Of a stretch of 64,000 bases of DNA, positions 54,963-64,000 are shown piece after piece. Below the pieces are notes generated by a model, which saw only the letters and a program-made list of their open reading frames with translations, had not been told where the DNA came from and did not search any database. Within the stretch, counting starts at the first letter, position 1; the number at the start of each line of letters is the position of its first letter. The stretch is from Escallonia rubra (lineage: Eukaryota; Streptophyta; Magnoliopsida; Escalloniales; Escalloniaceae): contig JAVXUO010001084.1 in the NCBI GenBank assembly GCA_033065855.1, positions 62,001 to 126,000 of the forward strand, read 5' to 3'. Both the position numbers and the translations under genes were made by a program.

Positions 54963-55577
54963 GAAGTGGAGAAATTTGCGAGCCGTATACATAAAGAACA
55001 GTGGAACAGTGAAAGAATGACACCTGCAATGGTGTTTACTGAGGCACATAAGGAACTGGTGAAAGATGGAGAACAATGGATGAAAGATACAGCTAATTCA
55101 TGCACAATCGTAGCAGCACTCATTGTGACTGTAGTGTTCGCATCTGCCATTACGCTACCAGGTGGAAACAACAGTGACACTGGCCTTCTGATTTTCACTC
55201 ATAAGTCGGCTTTCGTTGTGTTTGTCATATCAGACGCACTTGCTCTTTTCTCATCCACCTCTACTTTGTTAATGTTTCTGTCCATCCTCACATCACGCTA
55301 CGGGGAACAAGATTTTCTATATGCTCTACCTAAGAGATTGATTATCGGTCTGGTTACCCTCTTCCTGTCCATCATATCCATGATGATTGCCTTTACTGCC
55401 ACCGTATATATGTTGCTCGAGTACAAAGGACGGTGGATTCTTGCTCCTATGGCTGTGTTATCCGGCTTACCAGTGACCATATTTATGTGGTTGCAATTCC
55501 CCCTCCTTCTGGACTTGATAAAATCCACTTATAAGCCGGGTATCTTTGGTAAGCAGGGTGATCGCATTTTCATTTAG
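54963..55577 (+). CDS. Exon 6: PGG domain with four transmembrane segments
   Basis: It follows acceptor CCTTTTTGCAG. It starts EVEKFASRIHKEQWNSERMT, then TPAMVFTEAHKELVKDGEQW and the PGG core SCTIVAALIVTVVFASAITL with LPGG. Four hydrophobic segments follow (about residues 50-70, 87-110, 130-155 and 160-185 of the exon product). It ends KQGDRIFI and TAG at 55575. This is the membrane anchor of ACD6/ITN1-like proteins. No lesion. Confidence 0.9.
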   Translation, partial: EVEKFASRIHKEQWNSERMTPAMVFTEAHKELVKDGEQWMKDTANSCTIVAALIVTVVFASAITLPGGNNSDTGLLIFTHKSAFVVFVISDALALFSSTSTLLMFLSILTSRYGEQDFLYALPKRLIIGLVTLFLSIISMMIAFTATVYMLLEYKGRWILAPMAVLSGLPVTIFMWLQFPLLLDLIKSTYKPGIFGKQGDRIFI

Positions 55578-57486
55578 CTGAATCAAAAGGATCTGAGACA
55601 CTTGCATGGGGCGGCCATTGTGTAAGACTTCCAACATAATCTAAAGCTGCGGATATTCCAGCTTCCGGCTGTTGAAATACAATAATATTAATAACAATAA
55701 TAATAACACTAAACTTGATCCTTTTATTTTCTTAGTTACGTGTTACTAATTAAGTTAGTATGCTAGTTATGTGTTTGGTAGAGTTTTAGTAATGTATTAG
55801 TGGTGCATATGTTACTAGTGTGTTCACGAAGACTGGCCCAGAAACCCGTGCAAAGCACGGTTTTATTTAGTAATTTATTTTAGTAGTTTTGAATTGCATG
55901 ATGAAGTCTATTGCACAATTTTACAATATCATGGTTATTTAATCAAAGAGAGTCACTTTTATTTTTAGAGTGAACTTTCTTTTAATAAAATAAATTAACC
56001 TTTGAAGTGAAATATCAAAAGTAATGTCATTGTGCATAACATACTATTCTAATTCTGATTTGGCAACTACATAGATGAACAAAGATTAGAACTTTATTAA
56101 AAGTAAAAAGGTAAATTCGACCGATATAAATATGTGGAGATCAAATTGAGATCAATTTCCTATTACATAACATACTATTCTTATTTTCTAAGATTCTTTT
56201 AAAAATAATTTGTATATTTCAATGGGTGCCATAATGTTAACTTCATATTATTTTAATTTTGATAGAGAAAATTTTGATCCATATATTTTCTTATAGCATG
56301 TTATTTATACAAGTTAATCAACACGACTAATTCAATAACTAGTGGAATCTACCAATAAAGTATACAAATAAATTAGTAAATATTGCATGAGGTAATTATA
56401 TAAAGTTTAACCAGCATGACTAAATAGGATAGTTCAAAATCTCGTAATAAGTAAATTGTTGAAAAAAATTTAATTAATATTTAACAAAGTATATAATAAG
56501 CATGCTTACCAAGTCAGCTTTATCTTCAAATATAATAAGGTTTCCAATTTAAGTTTTAGACTACATTCATCACAATATAACTAATATATTTTTAGATTTT
56601 AATATGCAATTCTATTTTGTAGATATCTAGTTTTCTCTTTTCATATAAGAAATAGTCTTTAGGAGTATAAAAGTTTATATAAAATCATAATATATTGATA
56701 CATTACTAATGCAGAATTTAAAATGCTTTAAGAGTTTAATTACTCACAATATATAAAAGCACCATATAAAAAAATGTTGAAACTTTTCTAACATAAAATT
56801 AGTTGAATTTAATTCATGCTCACATGCTTAAGGTTTTAAATTTACACTATTTTGTAATATATCTCATATATAATTTGCATAATATGATATCTCTACATTT
56901 AACCAGTGCGACTGAATAGGATAGCGCAAAACCTTAGAGTACCATTGACCAAATTTTTAACCAACATATTTATCAAGCCAGGTTCATCTTTAAACTTACC
57001 GAGGTTGACAATTTAGTTGAAAACTGACTTAACCATCCTAACTTTGTTTCTTTTTTGTATGTATCTATACAATGAAATTCTACAATTTCTTTGTACGATA
57101 CATTATCGCTTGTCAGCGCATAATGTATCCAATGTCAAAGAAAATTTACAAACACTATATGTTAAATAGAAAAGTGTCTTGGACGGGATCTTTATCTTTA
57201 GATTAGTTAGTTTTTATATCGCCAAAACCTTATAAAATTTAAAACCTATCTCTAAACAATATAAAACTATTGCTAATCAATATAATAATCTATGAAAACT
57301 CAATTATGACAATTATATCACTTAAAAGCTCACGTTGATTTGGTAATAAATATCCATAGATCCAATAAATATAAATAATGTTTGATATTGCACAACATAA
57401 TAATTATCTAACAATTGACTTAAATTTAATATGGTCCTTATTTGTAACCTAATTAAATTCACGGGAATAATATTAAGAGTTAATAC
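55578..57486. other. AT-rich interval, possible Helitron terminus
   Basis: After the 3' UTR there is a hairpin at 55846-55860 (CCGTGC AAA GCACGG). On the minus strand this is followed after four bases by CTGG (55838-55841), resembling a Helitron 3' end (hairpin then CTRR). AT-rich DNA to 57481 resembles the repeats at 42.5-48 kb: a GGACGGGATCTTTATCTTTA phrase occurs near 57182. No gene seen. Confidence 0.4.
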
Positions 57487-58807
57487 TGAAACCAATAAAA
57501 TAACCCTAGAGAGAGGGGGGGGGGGGGGAGAATAGGGTTTTAAGACTACTTTAAAATTAAACAAGTGATCACAACAAAAATAGAGGAATTATGAAGAACA
57601 CTTAGATAGCTTCAAACACCAAACCACAATCACAAAATCTCAAGTAAGTAACCTAACCAATCTCAACAATAGTAATAGACAATAATGTAAAGAGAGAAGA
57701 GTTTAGAGATACTTGACGATTGAGATTTAGATGGTTCGGCTCAAATTACCCTCCAGCCTACGTCCACCCCTTCAAGGAAGTCCCTTGAAAGGCCCTAGAA
57801 TCCACTAGAATGATCTTTCTTACGGGTCAAGATCGAACCTCTTACAATCCATTGATGTTATGCCCACATCAAGAACAAGCTTTGACAAACCCAAAGCTCC
57901 AATGCTTGACAACCCCAAGCTTTGATACAAGAAAGTTTATATGAAGAATTATATACAAAGATTCACTCTCAAGGAGTATATGAGTACAAGTTTAAGCTCT
58001 AGAGCAAGAGAGATGAGTGTATGATGACTTATAAAATTGTATATATCTCAAATATAAGCTCACAATAAATGCTCTCTTGAAATTGATGAGAAAATAATGG
58101 AAACCAAGAGAGATTGAACAATTGGTTTGATCTTTGAGAATATGCAAGATAAGAAGGCTTTTAATGCAATTGATGAATCTAAACTATGCCCAAGATGAGT
58201 ATTTATAGGTGTGGGAATAAATATGACCGTTTGGAGTTTGGTGGAGCATTAAATGCGCCAAATGGTAATTGCAGTCGACTGCATTGCACCATTGCAGTCG
58301 ACTGTATTCCCAAAGTAGCCGTTGGAAATTCAAAATTTCCAACTTGCAGTTGACTGTATTCCAATGAAGTCGACTGTAATAGGCTACTGGAAGTATTGTA
58401 GTCGACTGCATTGGAATGCAGTCGAATGTAATACCTCACTGCCCAACATGCAGTTGACTGTATTCCTGAAAATGCAGTTTCCTTGTTTTCAAAGCATGAA
58501 AAAATTTTATGCATGCAAGGGACACCTATGGGCAAGTTCTAGGTTACAGTTATTAACCCGATCATCTCTCTATGTCTAGTTACAAAGATCAGAATAAATG
58601 CAATAATAAAATCTATCAAAGTATTCCATCTTGAAGCGTTCTGTTGAGTGTGTTTGATCGATTAGCTCGTCTAATTGTCCGTTTGCATGAGTATGAGATT
58701 GTACATATTCCTTCATCAACTCAATGCATGTTAGACAACATAATCGTTAATGTTAGTTATCATTAAAATCAAATATAATCATAGGTTAAATAACCGTAGG
58801 GTTATCA
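57487..58807 (-). mobile_element. 3' LTR of the Sirevirus-like element
   Basis: On the minus strand it begins TGATAACCC right after the polypurine tract and ends GGTTTCA (plus-strand TGAAACC at 57487), about 1,321 bp. AATAC at 57482-57486 is the expected target duplication. It contains a cluster of GCAGTCGACTG repeats at 58260-58460 and a run of 14 G at 57515-57528. Confidence 0.75.
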
Positions 58808-58822
58808 ATCTCTCCCTTTTTG
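58808..58822 (-). promoter_or_regulatory. Polypurine tract of the Sirevirus-like element
   Basis: The minus strand reads AAAAAGGGAGAGAT just before the LTR start. The preceding TTTGTCATCATC is the conserved Sirevirus context. Confidence 0.8.
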
Positions 58823-59496
58823 ATGATGACAAATATTGATTCAAAACAAATGAGATATATAAGATGATAAACGCAATGAAGCATGTCAATGTCAATTATA
58901 AACCATAAGGGGTCAAAAGAAGAATTAATACGATAAGCTCCCCCTATCTCAAGTAATATATGCTCATCAAATCCACACAAGTATGAATCAACAAATATTT
59001 TTCTCCCCCTTTTGGCATCATGAAAAAGATCAAGGGTGTATGTTGTGTGAAAGTGATCAAAATATGTATCCATCCATGGATAGTCAATATATCCAACAAA
59101 TGGCATTCAAAATAAAAAAAACATAAGTACTTCAATAACCATCAAAGGGTGATCAAGACTTGTAATAATAGCACATAAAAGGAAGCGTAATGAATAAGAT
59201 GTGCAACAATAGAAATGTGAAACAAAGTGCTAAGTTTAAAACCACAATCCAAGTTCAAATGCAATATGATGAGTATCATCCATGACAAGGTTTTGAAATA
59301 CATAATAAAGTCTAAAGACATAAGCATAGAATACTAATCATGTCCTATTGTCTCAAGGACCCGATGGTGGAGGTGGTGGATGAAATATATCCTCCTCGGG
59401 ACACTGAACACCGCAAAATTCCTCCAAGCGAGAAAGGCGTCGACTGAGCTGGCTGCGAGCGAGATCCATCTGAATGAAACCGGCATGCATCTGCTG

Positions 59497-60575
59497 CTAC
59501 ATCGTATCCAATCGAGCTAAGATCGCCTCATATTTGGTAGTAGAAGGACTGGAAGAAGTGCCCGCCTCATGAGTGCTTGGCATGACCAACAGAGGTGGAT
59601 CACGATCAGTCCCATCACCGGCATGTCCATGAGCATCAGCAGCATCATTACCCTCATCATCATCATCACCCTCCATAGCATCGTCCATGTCAGGCTTAGG
59701 CAAGAAATGACTACGATCGTATAAAAGTCCCTTCCTACGAAGGGTAGAGCAGTCTAGGACGTTGTGCCGAGTCACCTCAATATACTCACATAGAAGAGGT
59801 ATGTCAAAGGCAGCAAAAATGCGAGTGAGTAGGAGGCCGTAAGGTACAGCTAAGCTAGGATGAGAGGCGCTCCTAATCATGTTCAACATGATGAGACTAG
59901 AGAGGTTAAGCGGTGTAACCGAGCGAAAAAAAGTCAAGAGCTGGACATCTAAGTAAGAGACAAGTGAAAGATCGCTGGCTCGAGGAATGACGTTATGTGC
60001 AATGACATGATGGAACAGTCGAGAGAGAGGTGGTAGATCACGTAGGTTGGGCTTGCTCGCAGCCCTAATCTATCAACTGTGAAGTGTGTGTCAAAGTTGC
60101 TCCTCGATAGTAAAAGGCCGGTCAAACCAATGTGATTGACCAGCTACAGGGATCATCTCTAACGTAAAAGAGAAACCAGTGTCGGGGAGGTCTAGAAGGT
60201 CGGCTAGTCATGACTAAGAGAATGAGATATGCCGACCAAAGACATAAGATGTGAGTGTACACGACTCACTGGAAATGCTCCAAGTAAAATTCGCATAAAT
60301 AAGCGAATTGCATCAGGATAATATAGGATGGTGTTCCTATCAGTAAGGCAATCTAGATGGCAATCCTGGAGGTGTCTAAGTATAACTAGCCTGAAAAGAA
60401 ATGGAGTATCTAGTTGCAAACCTGGAGCCAGAGGGGAAGAGAGTTGTGCAGAATAACGGTCTAAGGCCTTGCGGGTCCAATAACGGTTGCGGTTAAACTC
60501 TACCGGGGCAGGCTCGGGCTCGGGTGCGGCTCGTGATCGTGATGTATTATCGCGTGCACATTTCTCTCTTTCCAT
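59497..60575 (-). pseudogene. Extra ORF downstream of pol (plant transposon protein / env position)
   Basis: Two frames (60204-60575 and 59497-59937) and a linking broken stretch together make about 360 codons. Pieces include YYPDAIRLFMRILLGAFPVS, DLPDTGFSFTLEM, VIAHNVIPRASDLSLVSYLD and VPYGLLLTRIFAAFDIPL, then an acidic tail with DDDDEGND. The pattern matches the domain catalogued as a putative plant transposon protein, often found after pol in large plant LTR elements. In Sireviruses this place is called env-like. No signal peptide or transmembrane segment is evident. Function unknown. A frameshift and a stop (near 60075) disable it. Confidence 0.65.
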
Positions 60576-60639
60576 TCTTGAAATAGTCTAACAAATGTGA
60601 AAGTGAAAATAACATAAGTAAGATGCATGAAAAAGTAAA

Positions 60640-61130
60640 GAAATTTTGGAAAATTAGGGTTTATGAAAATTTTGAAAAATATAAACCCTAGTTCATGCAA
60701 TTTGGGAAAAATATGAATTTTGTACAAATTGAGAGTAAGTAACTATTTAGAAGCAAGTAATATATATAACTAAACATGAATGAAGTGATAAAACATATAA
60801 TTGCATGATCAATTTGAAGAAATTTTGACAAATAAAGAACCCTAGTTTATGCAATTTGGGGGAAAACCAATTTTGGACAAATTGAATGTAATTAACCATG
60901 TATAATCGAGCAAATGACATAATTAAGCATGAATAAAGTGATCAAACATGTAATTGCTTAATTAATTGAAGAAATGTTGACATACGAAAAACCCTAATTT
61001 ATGTAATTTGGGAAAAATTCGATTTTTGCATGAATTCATGTAATAGAACTGTGTATAAACATGTAATAAACATCCCTAAGCATGAATCAAGAGATAAATC
61101 ATATAATAGCATGCTCAATTGATGTGAATT
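60640..61130. repeat. Three tandem units of about 150 bp
   Basis: Each unit contains CCCTA(G/A)TTTATGCAATTTGGG followed by ACATGAATGAAGTGATAAA-like and ATTGCATGATCAATTTGAAG-like phrases. Unit landmarks lie near 60694, 60850 and 61001. They separate the extra ORF from pol. Confidence 0.8.
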
Positions 61131-61377
61131 TGGACGAAATAAAGAGAAAGTGAGCAATTCGAATTTGCACATATTTTGAACATTGTGGGTGAAATCAATC
61201 GGTGAAATTGTGTAAAACATGTATTAGAACAAGATTTGGGAAGAATTACATACCAATTTCAAGCCGGTCTGCGAAGATTTGAGTCCCAGTGTGAAAGAAG
61301 AGAGGATGGTTTTCGAAGGCTTGAGAGAGAGTGAGAGAATCTGCCGAAATAGGTCAGATTTATGCCCTTCCCCCGTA

Positions 61378-61485
61378 ACGCAGTCGACTGTATTCCCACA
61401 TGCAGTCGACTGTATTCAACACAAGCAGTCCACTGTATTCATACATGCAGTCGACTGTATTTCAACATGCAGTCGACTCTAATGC
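61378..61485. repeat. GCAGTCGACTG repeat cluster in the pol-ORF spacer
   Basis: Five near-perfect copies of GCAGTCGACTGTATTC-like sequence. The CAGTCGACTG core is a palindrome. The same motif is clustered inside the LTR at 58260-58460. Confidence 0.9.
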
Positions 61486-61699
61486 CAAAATTCAAACACT
61501 CTTGAAATTGATTATGCATATGTATATTTCAATATAAATGTGTGCAAAATAGTTTAAACACAAAGGATTTAAATGAATATCAAGAAATGCAATAATTTCG
61601 AGAGAAAATAACCAAAACATGCTATAAGCATATGAAATAATGCTCAAGCATGTGAAGTGCAACTTGCATGTTTAAACCACAAGATGTATATCAATTTAG
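61486..61699. other. Spacer after the RNase H stop
   Basis: AT-rich, no feature recognised. Confidence 0.4.
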
Positions 61700-62530
61700 T
61701 CACATAGGTGAATACATGCCAAGTTCTCTTTTAAGAGTGGTAAACCTCTTCGCATCTAATGATTTAGTGAAGATATTCGCTAATTGGTGATTTGTGTCCA
61801 CGAAATCGAGAACGATATCACCTTTTTTCACATGATCACGGATAAAATGGTGTTTGATTTCTTTGTGTTTGGTTCGTGAATGTCGGATGGGATTTTTTCT
61901 CAAGTCAATAGCACTAGAGTTATCGCATAAGATAGGTATGTGATCGTACTTGAGTCCAAAGTCCAAAAGGGTTTGTTTCATCCAAAAAATTTGTGCACAA
62001 CAAGCACCAACCACCACATATTCGGCTTCGGTGGTAGAGAGTGCAACCGAGTTTTGCTTTTTGGAACTCCAAGAAACAAGTGAGTGTCCTAGGAATTGGC
62101 AACCGTCGCTAGTGCTTTTCCGCTCGGTTTTACAACCGGCATAGTCGGCGTCGGAGTAACCAACTAGGTCAAAAAATGATGTGTTCCTAGGAAACCATAG
62201 CCCTAAGTCGTGAGTGCGTTTAAGATATCTAAGGATTCTCTTGACGGAAATCAAATGAGATTCCTTAGGACAAGCTTGAAATCTAGCACATAAACAAACA
62301 CTAAACATTATAACGGGTCTACCTACGGTAAGGTAAAGGAGTGATCCCATCATACCTCGATAGCGCTTAATATCAACATCCTTACCCTTTTCATCTTTTT
62401 CAAGCTTTAATGATGAGCTCATTGGAGTATCAAATGCATTTGATTCTTCCTTGTTAAATCTCTTTAGTAGCTCTTTGGTGTATTTGGCTTGGTTGATAAA
62501 GATTCCATCCTTGCTTTGTTTGATTTGCAA
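61700..62530 (-). pseudogene. Copia RNase H and end of reverse transcriptase
   Basis: 276 open codons. They include QIKQSKDGIFINQAKYTKEL, MGSLLYLTVGRPVIMFSVCL, then RNase H motifs VGYSDADYAGC, LVSWSSKKQNSVALSTTEAE (catalytic Asp and Glu), CDNSSAI and HHFIRDHVKKGDI. It ends with the usual FTKSLD and LKRELG. It joins the RT upstream across a stop near 62548, where GELNFFLG is expected but TAA replaces the Glu codon. Confidence 0.9.
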
Positions 62531-62548
62531 TCCAAGGAAGAAATTGAG

Positions 62549-63240
62549 TTATCCCATCATGCTCATTTCAAACTTCTTACTCATACAAGAAGCAAACTCT
62601 TCACACAAGGATCCATTAGTACAACCAAATATAATATCATCAACATAGATTTGCACCAATAATAAGTCCTTGCCCTTAGATTTTATAAAAAGAGTGGTGT
62701 CAAGTTTTCCTCTTGAAAAACTATTTTCTAAAAGAAAACTACTTAGCCTCTCATACCAAACTCTAGGGGCTTGTTTTAAACCATAAAGAGCTTTGCTAAG
62801 CTTGAAAACATAGTTTGGATATTTTTCATGTTCGAAACCGGGAGGTTGAGCCACATATACCTCCTCCAAAATAAAACTATTTAGAACAGCACTCTTGACA
62901 TCCATTTGATAGAGTTTAAAATCTTTATAGCAAGCAAAAGCTAATAGCATTCTAATAGATTCAAGTCTAGCTACCGGAGCATAAGTCTCATCAAAATCAA
63001 TTCATTCCTCTTGGTTATAACCTTAAGCCACTAATCTAGCCTTTTTTCTAACCACAACTCCGGATTCATCAAGTTTGTTTTTAAATACCCATTTTGTGCC
63101 TATAATCCTATAGTTTTGAGGTTTAGGCACAAGGGTCCAAACTTGATTTCTTTCTAATTGAACTAGCTCTTCTTGCATAGCAAGCATCCAAGATTCATGA
63201 TGTAAAGCTTCGGAGAAGTTCTTGGGTTCAATTTGGGAAA
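62549..63240 (-). pseudogene. Copia reverse transcriptase (RVT_2)
   Basis: The intact-frame part (62549-62950) reads YKDFKLYQMDVKSAVLNSFI, VYVAQPPGFE, KALYGLKQAPRVWYERLSSF and the catalytic IYVDDIIFG. Upstream to about 63240 the frame continues with stops: MLAMQEELVQLERNQVWTLV, GTKWVFKNKLDE and FDETYAPVARLESIR. Several stops are present. It copied element RNA when active. Confidence 0.88.
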
Positions 63241-63487
63241 GAAAAGCTAAATTAACATGTTGTTGAAGAGAGTGTCAAGTTCTTACCCCACTCGAAGGAT
63301 TATATAAGATTTGATCCTTTTTGTAAGTCCAATCTTTTGGTAGTGCTTAAGAGTTGTCCCAGTTTGAAATCCCCCTTGAGAGCTTGATTGCTACTCTTGT
63401 AGATCAATTTCTTTGGGGGTATCTTGTAGTGTTTCACTTATGTCCAAATTTCTCAAGTCATTGTCCATGTCATCTACATTAGCAATG
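63241..63487 (-). other. Pol linker between integrase and reverse transcriptase
   Basis: The normally variable pol region between integrase and RT. Frames are broken here. Nothing more recognised. Confidence 0.5.
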
Positions 63488-63979
63488 TTAGTGCTTCAAA
63501 AAAAAAGGATTAGTCTCATCAAAAGTAACATTTATGGATTCTTCTACAACTAAAGTACTTTTATTATAGACTCTATATGCCATACTATTATTAGAGTAAC
63601 CAAGAAAAATACCCTCATATGTTTTGGAATCAAATTTCCTAAGGTGATCCTTAGTATTTAAAATAAAGCATTTGCAACCAAAGACTCTAAAAAAGCTCAC
63701 CTTAGGTTGCTTAGCATTAAAAAGCTCATAAGGGGTTTTTAACAAAAAGATAACTCTATTGAGAAGAAAACATGCACAATTGACCACCTCGGCCAAAAAG
63801 TACTTAGGTAAACCATATTCCTTAAGCATTGTTCTTGCCGCTTCTTGCATTGACTTATTCTTTCTTTCGGCAACACCATTTTGTTGAGGAGTTCTAGGAG
63901 CCAAAAAATTATGTGATATACCAATGTCATCACACAAAACTCCTATTTTTGGAATTTTCAAATTCTCTACCATGATCAC
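63488..63979 (-). pseudogene. Copia integrase, C-terminal part
   Basis: 163 open codons with SHNFLAPRTPQQNGVAERKN, the core motif with catalytic Glu, then AARTMLKEYGLPKYFLAEVV, TPYELFNAKQPKVSFFRVFG and FDSKTYEGIFLGYS. The N-terminal HHCC and first catalytic Asp lie beyond the right edge. It inserted the DNA copy when active. Confidence 0.9.
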
Positions 63980-64000
63980 TTCGAACGTAGGTTATCAAAT

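Larger units (their letters stand above)
48598..55577 (+). pseudogene. Ankyrin-PGG membrane protein gene with copia-gag-like N-terminus (six exons, two lesions)
   Basis: Predicted exons: 48598-49008, 52480-52980, 53187-53324, 53453-53533, 53939-54378 and 54963-55577. All introns are GT-AG, and the joins keep frame (phase 1 until exon 5, then phase 0). The order is gag-like domain, ankyrin repeats, linker with GLHLTGKL and QMQRELQWFK, then a PGG domain with about four transmembrane segments. This is the architecture of plant ACD6/ITN1-like ankyrin proteins, which act at membranes in defence and salt responses; the role of this one is unknown. Two lesions are seen: a 1-nt frameshift near 48862 and a TAG at 52965-52967. 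The second can be avoided by an alternative donor at 52939. Exons 3-6 are unbroken. It may be a recent pseudogene, or active from an internal start at 52440. Confidence 0.8.
57487..64000 (-). mobile_element. Sirevirus-like Ty1/copia element, 3' part
   Basis: Read on the minus strand, integrase, RT and RNase H are followed by a repeat-rich spacer, an extra ORF, a polypurine tract and an LTR. The polypurine tract context TTTGTCATCATCAAAAAGG is typical of Sireviruses. The 5' LTR, gag and the first part of pol lie beyond the right window edge. Stops and frameshifts in every gene show it is inactive. Confidence 0.88.

Noticed and set aside
58184-58579. Open frames on both strands in the Sirevirus LTR
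   Set aside because: They translate the CAGTCGACTG repeat cluster inside an LTR; no domain.

Overview
The window reads as nuclear DNA of a flowering plant, most likely a eudicot. The evidence is AT-rich intergenic sequence, GT-AG introns, plant-type Ty3/gypsy, Ty1/copia (Sirevirus-like), L1, hAT and CACTA elements, and plant gene families (ankyrin-PGG, PPR, B3/REM). It looks like heterochromatin: nearly everything is transposable-element DNA, much of it nested. No rRNA, tRNA or CRISPR array was seen.

Left part (1-15.7 kb). Positions 1-3043 are the right-hand end of a gene-capturing CACTA element. Its left end lies outside the window. It carries exons of three host genes on the same strand: an aspartate aminotransferase, a probable mitochondrial calcium uniporter protein, and RAD51. 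It ends in an array of short palindromic subterminal repeats and the terminus TTTTCTTGTAGTG. It sits inside the 5' LTR of a decayed Tekay/Del-type Ty3/gypsy element (LTR tail, Met-tRNA primer site, RT, integrase and chromodomain remnants, polypurine tract). The 3' LTR of that element is about 4 kb net and is itself split by an apparently complete hAT element (8586-12438) with TIRs, an 8-bp target duplication and an unbroken 818-codon transposase frame.

Middle part (15.7-39.6 kb). A 1.6-kb element with long TIRs is followed by an 11-kb CACTA element (19208-30262, TSD CTT) with decayed TNP2 and second transposase genes. A second CACTA (22947-26590, TSD TTG) is inserted in the TNP2 gene. The inner element encodes no transposase but carries a compact two-exon B3-domain gene with no visible defect. 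A perfect 28-bp inverted repeat marks the start of recognisable TNP2 sequence. Beyond are LTR remnants, a decayed copia gag-protease, a PPR fragment and a TIR element holding a GC-rich open stretch.

Right part (39.6-64 kb). Two divergent ankyrin genes flank about 7 kb of AT-rich degenerate repeats. Both encode a copia-gag-like N-terminal exon spliced to ankyrin repeats. The left copy has only its first two exons. The right copy (48598-55577) has six exons through the C-terminal PGG membrane domain, with a 1-nt frameshift in exon 1 and a stop in exon 2, the latter avoidable by an in-frame upstream donor. An internally deleted L1 with an 18-bp target duplication lies in its first intron. From 57487 to the window end is a Sirevirus-like copia element on the minus strand, with one LTR, an extra ORF after pol, and decayed RT/RNase H and integrase.

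The main stories are gene capture by CACTA elements (two independent cases), an intact and possibly mobile hAT, a gag-like domain fused to a plant membrane ankyrin family, and layered nesting that gives a relative order of insertions. All calls come from reading the sequence; no database search was run.
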